NCBI GenBank assembly: GCA_902801375.1
Contig: CADCIB010000003.1
Location: 117,535-181,534, forward strand
DNA from: an uncultured Prevotellaceae bacterium
GTDB lineage: Bacteria > Bacteroidota > Bacteroidia > Bacteroidales > Bacteroidaceae
DNA: 64,000 bases
Reading direction: 5' to 3'
Positions 60,212 through 64,000 of the stretch are shown here, piece after piece (the stretch's first letter is position 1; every line of letters starts with the position of its first letter). The notes below the pieces were generated by a model, which was not told the DNA's origin, did not search any database, and saw only the letters and a list, made by a program, of their open reading frames with translations. A program made the position numbers and the translations under genes.

Positions 60212-61861
60212 TTAGATATTTCTTGAGATGATATACTTCACATTCTGCACCTCGAACGACTGGTCGCCGGATGTGGTACGCACAAAGAGGCGCAACCGTG
60301 CACGGTGGTTGACCGAGGTTGATGTCGTGGCTATCCTGAAGTTTAGCGTAGAAGACTGACCTACATTACCGGTAGCCACCGTGCTGCCATCGGCGAAGCT
60401 GATGAAGTTGGCAGCGCCATCGGTCAGAGGTTCCAGTGTGGCCACCCACTCCCAACCTTCTGGAGAGTCGAGCGTGAAAGAGAGCGAAGGCGTGTCGCCA
60501 CCATTGGTGTAGATCACGGTGTATTGCTGCCCTTCGAAAGTCTCCGTTCCTGAGTTTTCGTCGGTCAGTGTCGGTGTCCACGAGGGCGCGCCTCCGTCTT
60601 TCCACGAAACGGTCTGCGTGTAGTCGATGAATATTTCCGAATCCTCCCAGGGAATGGTCTGTACGATGAGGTTGAACTTATCGCCAAGGAAATAGCCATA
60701 GACAATCCAAATGTGGTTGCGCGTGAAGTCGTTCAGGTCGGTATAGATCATGTTGAACTCTGCCGTCTTGACCGGTGTGTCGGGATGCAGGCGGTAGTAG
60801 ATTTTACCTTGCAGGGCCCTGTCGCTCTCACGGAGATAGACAGTCTTACGCGTATAGTCGTTCATGAGCGAATAATACTGGACAGCCTTTTGCTGGTTGC
60901 TGAGCGGACTGATTTCTTCCTGCTGCACCCAGTTTGTCCACACGTAAATGGAAGGGTCGATGGTGCCTTCGTCGTTCTTCACCTCTAAGATGTTTTCATT
61001 CGCAACGAGGGGCTGGTCGGTTTCTGCGTTGAAAGTAGCCTGTGTCTTGCCTAACAACATCGGCACGTTAATATAGGTATTGTTGGCATCGGTCTTGTCG
61101 ATGTGTGCCTCACGGTCGCCCAAATAGCGATAGCCTGTCAGGATTTCATAGTTAGCGGGCTTCACCAACGAGTCCTCTGGGAACACGTATTCGCCAGTGG
61201 CAATCATCCTGTTGTTGAGTTCAATGCCGATGATTTCGCCCGGATGGTCTTCACTCCTGGCAAAAGCGAACTTGATTTTCGACACGGCACGCGTGATTTC
61301 TATCGTGCCAAGGCTCGACTTGATTTCACCTGTGCTCTCCTGCAAAGAAACGCCCTTCACGATACGACTCATGGGGAGGCCTGTTGTAGGAACAGCCTCT
61401 GTCGGAGAGCCTGGTGTGAACAAGGTACCTTCCAGCACGGCAGCCTTCAGCTCTTCTTCTGAGCTGCTCTCATTGAACTTGGCTTGTGGGTCGATGCCTT
61501 CGGAATTGGCTACGATATAGATGTCAACAGGGTTGGCCACAGCACTGATGTCGACATTCATGTTCACCTCTCCTTCTTCATAAACATCGGAATAGGCCAC
61601 TCGGTTGCCATTCTGGAAGAACCACACTTTTGCGCTCTTGATGGCATTCTCGCCATTCTCCGCATCGATATCTCCAATGTACGTACGTGTCTGCTGCTGA
61701 CCAACTGGCTGCAGATGGAGCTTAATGGGCACCTGGGTGCTGCTCACAGGAGCTTCATCTATCTCGCTGCACGATGACAAGAAAGGCAGCATCGTGATCA
61801 AGCATAAGCCTGCAACGACTCCAAACGTCCGTTTTGCCTTGATAAATGGATTGTATATCAT
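60212..61861 (-). CDS. Fimbrillin family lipoprotein
   Basis: The product has 549 residues, with a lipobox in LPFLSSCSEI. The N-terminal domain has the fimbrillin pattern, with TRTYIGDIDAENGENAIKSA then KVWFFQNGN, TTGLPMSRIVKGVSLQE near residue 165 and EITRAVSKIKFAFARSEDHP near 190. The MS-R/V...ITRAVSKI order is typical of Mfa/FimA-type subunits, where Arg-specific cleavage and strand exchange drive polymerisation. The C-terminal half is a second sandwich. It lies 25 bp after the 61887-63713 gene, and the next gene begins 24 bp on. Confidence 0.82.
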   Translation of the reverse strand: MIYNPFIKAKRTFGVVAGLCLITMLPFLSSCSEIDEAPVSSTQVPIKLHLQPVGQQQTRTYIGDIDAENGENAIKSAKVWFFQNGNRVAYSDVYEEGEVNMNVDISAVANPVDIYIVANSEGIDPQAKFNESSSEEELKAAVLEGTLFTPGSPTEAVPTTGLPMSRIVKGVSLQESTGEIKSSLGTIEITRAVSKIKFAFARSEDHPGEIIGIELNNRMIATGEYVFPEDSLVKPANYEILTGYRYLGDREAHIDKTDANNTYINVPMLLGKTQATFNAETDQPLVANENILEVKNDEGTIDPSIYVWTNWVQQEEISPLSNQQKAVQYYSLMNDYTRKTVYLRESDRALQGKIYYRLHPDTPVKTAEFNMIYTDLNDFTRNHIWIVYGYFLGDKFNLIVQTIPWEDSEIFIDYTQTVSWKDGGAPSWTPTLTDENSGTETFEGQQYTVIYTNGGDTPSLSFTLDSPEGWEWVATLEPLTDGAANFISFADGSTVATGNVGQSSTLNFRIATTSTSVNHRARLRLFVRTTSGDQSFEVQNVKYIISRNI

Positions 61862-61886
61862 AATCGTATTCTTATTTTCCTTGAAT

Positions 61887-63713
61887 TTACTTCAGAAGTG
61901 AGCTTGAGGGCGTGGACAACTTCCAGTCTATCACGTCTAACGACAGCTTCAGGTTCAGGTCGCGGAAGTCAGGCACCACGTTGTAGGCTTTGGCCAATGA
62001 ACTGATGGTGGCTGTGACCTGTGTGTAATAGTCCTGCAAGAACACTTGGCTGAAAGAACCTGTTGTCGGGTTCTTGGGATTGATTTGTCCGACGAGGTAG
62101 AAGCGTGTGCCGTCGGGAATGATCATCTCGTTCTGCCCCACGAAGGGCATTCCGGAATTGTTCTCCAGTTCGATGGCGAAGTTCACGATAGCATTCTCGT
62201 CATTATTGCTTGTTGCCTCTGGTGTCTCATACACCAAGGTATAGTTAGGACCTACGGATTCCCCAGAAACAAGGTTCTGGAAGGTGTAAGGATCGGTCGT
62301 GCTACCACTGCCAAAAGCTGTGTCGTAAAGAACGTAGCTGTCCGTTCCGCTGGGATGGAACTCGAAATCGACCGGGCGCTGGTTGCCAATGAGTATACCC
62401 TTGATGGGGAAGGTGTTCTCACCCACGGTGATGACTCTGTCCTTGGCATCGCGCAGGGTACCAGCCTCATCAGCATCGTTGCTCTTGGCTGCCGTTGCTA
62501 TGGTCAAATCCAGACGGCCCACGGCATACTGTATCTGATCGGTGATGGCAATGGACTTGGTGTTGCGGTTCACCACAGCGGCATGGGTGGCATCGGGATA
62601 AGGATACTTGCTGAGCAAACCACCATCCCCATCCCAAGAAGGTGTGGAAGGATAGTCGTCGGCATGGGTATTCACATCATCTGTCTTGATTTTGCTATTC
62701 ACGCGATAATAAAGTTCTGCGGGATAAGCATAGGAGGTCAGAGCCTGTGCGGTCAGGCCCGTGTTAGTCTCTGTAGTCGTAGCGGTAGTAACCACCTCAA
62801 ATTTGCTGTTGGCTGGAGTCTCCGTGTCCTCTACCCATTTTACATAGGCAGCGCCATCGGGCAGTTTGAAACTGCCTGGATAGTTGGCATAGTCCGTCTT
62901 CATCGTCAGTTTTCCGTCAGTATCTGCATCCGCATAGGTGGTGATGGCGGTGATGATGGCAGTTGAAACTTCATCGGTGCGACCACGATACTTGTCGTAA
63001 ATCTCCTGCAGCAAGGCACAGATACTGGCAGAGGAACCAGCCGTCATTTCAATGAATTTAGCGTAGTCAGCCTGGTATTGGCCAGTACTCCACCCTTCAG
63101 CATTAGCAACAGCCGTAAGACAAGCTGCCAGACTATTGGCCTTACTTGTAGGGGATGTGACATCGCTGACGATGGATGACGGTGCGAAGGAGATGCCACC
63201 GGCCTGACCAGCAACACCTGCATCTGACAGTCCCGTCACGGCTGTGAGGCCGTTTACGAAATTATCGTTGTCATCGCGGATAGCCCTACCATAGAAGAGG
63301 AAGGCGTTGGTTCCGAGAGGCACTGCCACATTGGTATAGTAACGAGAGTTGTTGTTCGTATAAATACCATTGGAATGAATGCTGTTGATGGTGGGGTCGC
63401 CTGACAGTTGCGGCAAATCAATACGAGGCCCCTGCCTATAGTCGTTGGCTGTGATGACATCGCTATTGATCGAGAACGACATTAGGTAGATATCCTGTAT
63501 ACCACGGAAGCGTGGGGTTGCCTGAGCCTGCGTAATGGCTTCTGTCTGTCGCGTAGAAGCACTCCCAGACGTAACGGAGATATGGAGATCTGTCAAGACT
63601 TCTCTGGAATCTTCAGATGGATCATACTCCTCGTCGATGGTGGAGCAGGCCGCGAGCGTCAGGAGCGATGCCGTGGCCAGGAGTGGCAGGTATGTTTTAC
63701 TAAGCTTCAACAT
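61887..63713 (-). CDS. Fimbrillin (Mfa1-like) lipoprotein
   Basis: The product has 608 residues, with a lipobox in LLTLAACSTI. The mature N-terminus is LTDLHISVTSGSASTRQTEA, and YYTNVAVPLGTNAFLFYGRA resembles the Mfa1-type major-subunit fold of Porphyromonas. The protein is unusually rich in Thr/Asn/Asp. The domain order is fimbrillin N-domain, a middle insert with helices (QADYAKFIEMTAGSSASICA) and a C-terminal sandwich ending in LNLKLSLDVIDWKLSTPSSS. It lies between the anchor-type gene (67 bp upstream) and the 60212 subunit. Whether it is the shaft or an adaptor is not clear from sequence. Confidence 0.8.
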   Translation of the reverse strand: MLKLSKTYLPLLATASLLTLAACSTIDEEYDPSEDSREVLTDLHISVTSGSASTRQTEAITQAQATPRFRGIQDIYLMSFSINSDVITANDYRQGPRIDLPQLSGDPTINSIHSNGIYTNNNSRYYTNVAVPLGTNAFLFYGRAIRDDNDNFVNGLTAVTGLSDAGVAGQAGGISFAPSSIVSDVTSPTSKANSLAACLTAVANAEGWSTGQYQADYAKFIEMTAGSSASICALLQEIYDKYRGRTDEVSTAIITAITTYADADTDGKLTMKTDYANYPGSFKLPDGAAYVKWVEDTETPANSKFEVVTTATTTETNTGLTAQALTSYAYPAELYYRVNSKIKTDDVNTHADDYPSTPSWDGDGGLLSKYPYPDATHAAVVNRNTKSIAITDQIQYAVGRLDLTIATAAKSNDADEAGTLRDAKDRVITVGENTFPIKGILIGNQRPVDFEFHPSGTDSYVLYDTAFGSGSTTDPYTFQNLVSGESVGPNYTLVYETPEATSNNDENAIVNFAIELENNSGMPFVGQNEMIIPDGTRFYLVGQINPKNPTTGSFSQVFLQDYYTQVTATISSLAKAYNVVPDFRDLNLKLSLDVIDWKLSTPSSSLLK

Positions 63714-63780
63714 AGTTCTTCTTGTTTGGAAAGAAATTAACTTGTATATTGGGTTGTGAATATTCTATTCAGGGTTGGGA

Positions 63781-64000
63781 TCAGATGGTGGGTTGCTCGA
63801 AGTGGAGTCCGTCTTCCCAGTTCAGCTGTACGCTGACGCCCACCTCGGCATCCACCGTGGTCACCTCGCCGGTGGGTTCCATCTTGAGCTTGATGATCTT
63901 GAGGTTGGCGGCCTTCAGCGGCTCATGCACGTAGAGGTCGTTGCGCGTGATGGTGCCGTCGGGCATCCACACGAGGAGCGTCATGCTCCAGTAGCTGCCC
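63781..64000 (-). CDS. FimB/Mfa2-type fimbrial anchor, C-terminal fragment
   Basis: Only the last 72 residues are inside the window; the frame is open to the edge and an internal ATG at 63984 is not taken as the start. SYWSMTLLVWMPDGTITRND, YVHEPLKAANLKIIKLKMEP and the end VSVQLNWEDGLHFEQPTI match the closing strands of FimB/Mfa2 anchor lipoproteins, which regulate fimbrial length and fix the fibre to the outer membrane. It is the first visible gene of the operon running down to 55203. Confidence 0.82.
   Translation of the reverse strand, partial: GSYWSMTLLVWMPDGTITRNDLYVHEPLKAANLKIIKLKMEPTGEVTTVDAEVGVSVQLNWEDGLHFEQPTI

Overview
The window reads as a chromosomal segment of a member of the Bacteroidales, most likely Prevotellaceae (Prevotella in the broad sense). 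The evidence is a SusC-type TonB receptor, Bacteroidetes promoters of the form TTG-N19/20-TAnnTTTG in front of many genes, a type III glutamine synthetase, a Bacteroidetes-type HU protein, C10 (streptopain-like) proteases with a short type IX-like C-terminal sorting module, and a fimbrillin operon. No phage, plasmid, insertion sequence, CRISPR, rRNA or tRNA gene was recognised.

Layout. 1-8368 (minus): the truncated start of a SusC-like receptor, a secreted InlB-repeat protein, a DUF4105 membrane protein, a 977-residue multi-domain glycan-binding secreted protein, and a lipoprotein/TPR/transmembrane/AraC hybrid regulator. Direct repeats 22 bp apart lie between the regulator and the binding protein. 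8401-14995 (minus): mostly housekeeping genes (Rieske-like lipoprotein, SRPBCC protein, pyrE, comF, recX, prmC, a YqiA-HAD fusion) and an unrecognised secreted protein. 15180-23302 (plus): a 22-bp repeat array, HU, a lipoprotein, then a compact run of GH29 fucosidase, C69 dipeptidase, dapF and glnN. 23352-36101: a secreted coiled-coil protein diverges from an MBL hydrolase and GH51 arabinofuranosidase pair. These are followed by two large C10 proteases with a 67-residue acidic peptide between them, and a GH2 glycosidase.

36105-47866 (minus): a partner-switching set (STAS protein, SLC13-type transporter, SpoIIE phosphatase fused to a HATPase domain), then tcdA, dusB, dprA, a thioesterase, DUF2851, ybeY, coaD, a protein with 16-residue repeats, and ruvB. 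48043-54948 (plus): a porin, imelysin, di-heme oxidoreductase and CcsBA cytochrome c assembly operon, preceded by a doubled inverted-repeat operator. This looks like an iron acquisition or oxidation unit that carries its own heme-attachment factor. 55203-64000 (minus): a fimbrial operon of four complete lipoproteins and the tail of a FimB/Mfa2-type anchor.

The least explained material is non-coding or repetitive. There are three intergenic arrays with 22-bp units, two of them homologous although 23 kb apart, and a 27-bp array inside the iron operon. Inverted-repeat elements have also been absorbed in frame into coding sequences, most strikingly a 40-bp inverted pair inside ccsBA. A 28-bp inverted repeat precedes the acidic peptide gene, which is coupled by start/stop overlap to a C10 protease. 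All functional calls come from reading motifs by eye; no database search was run.
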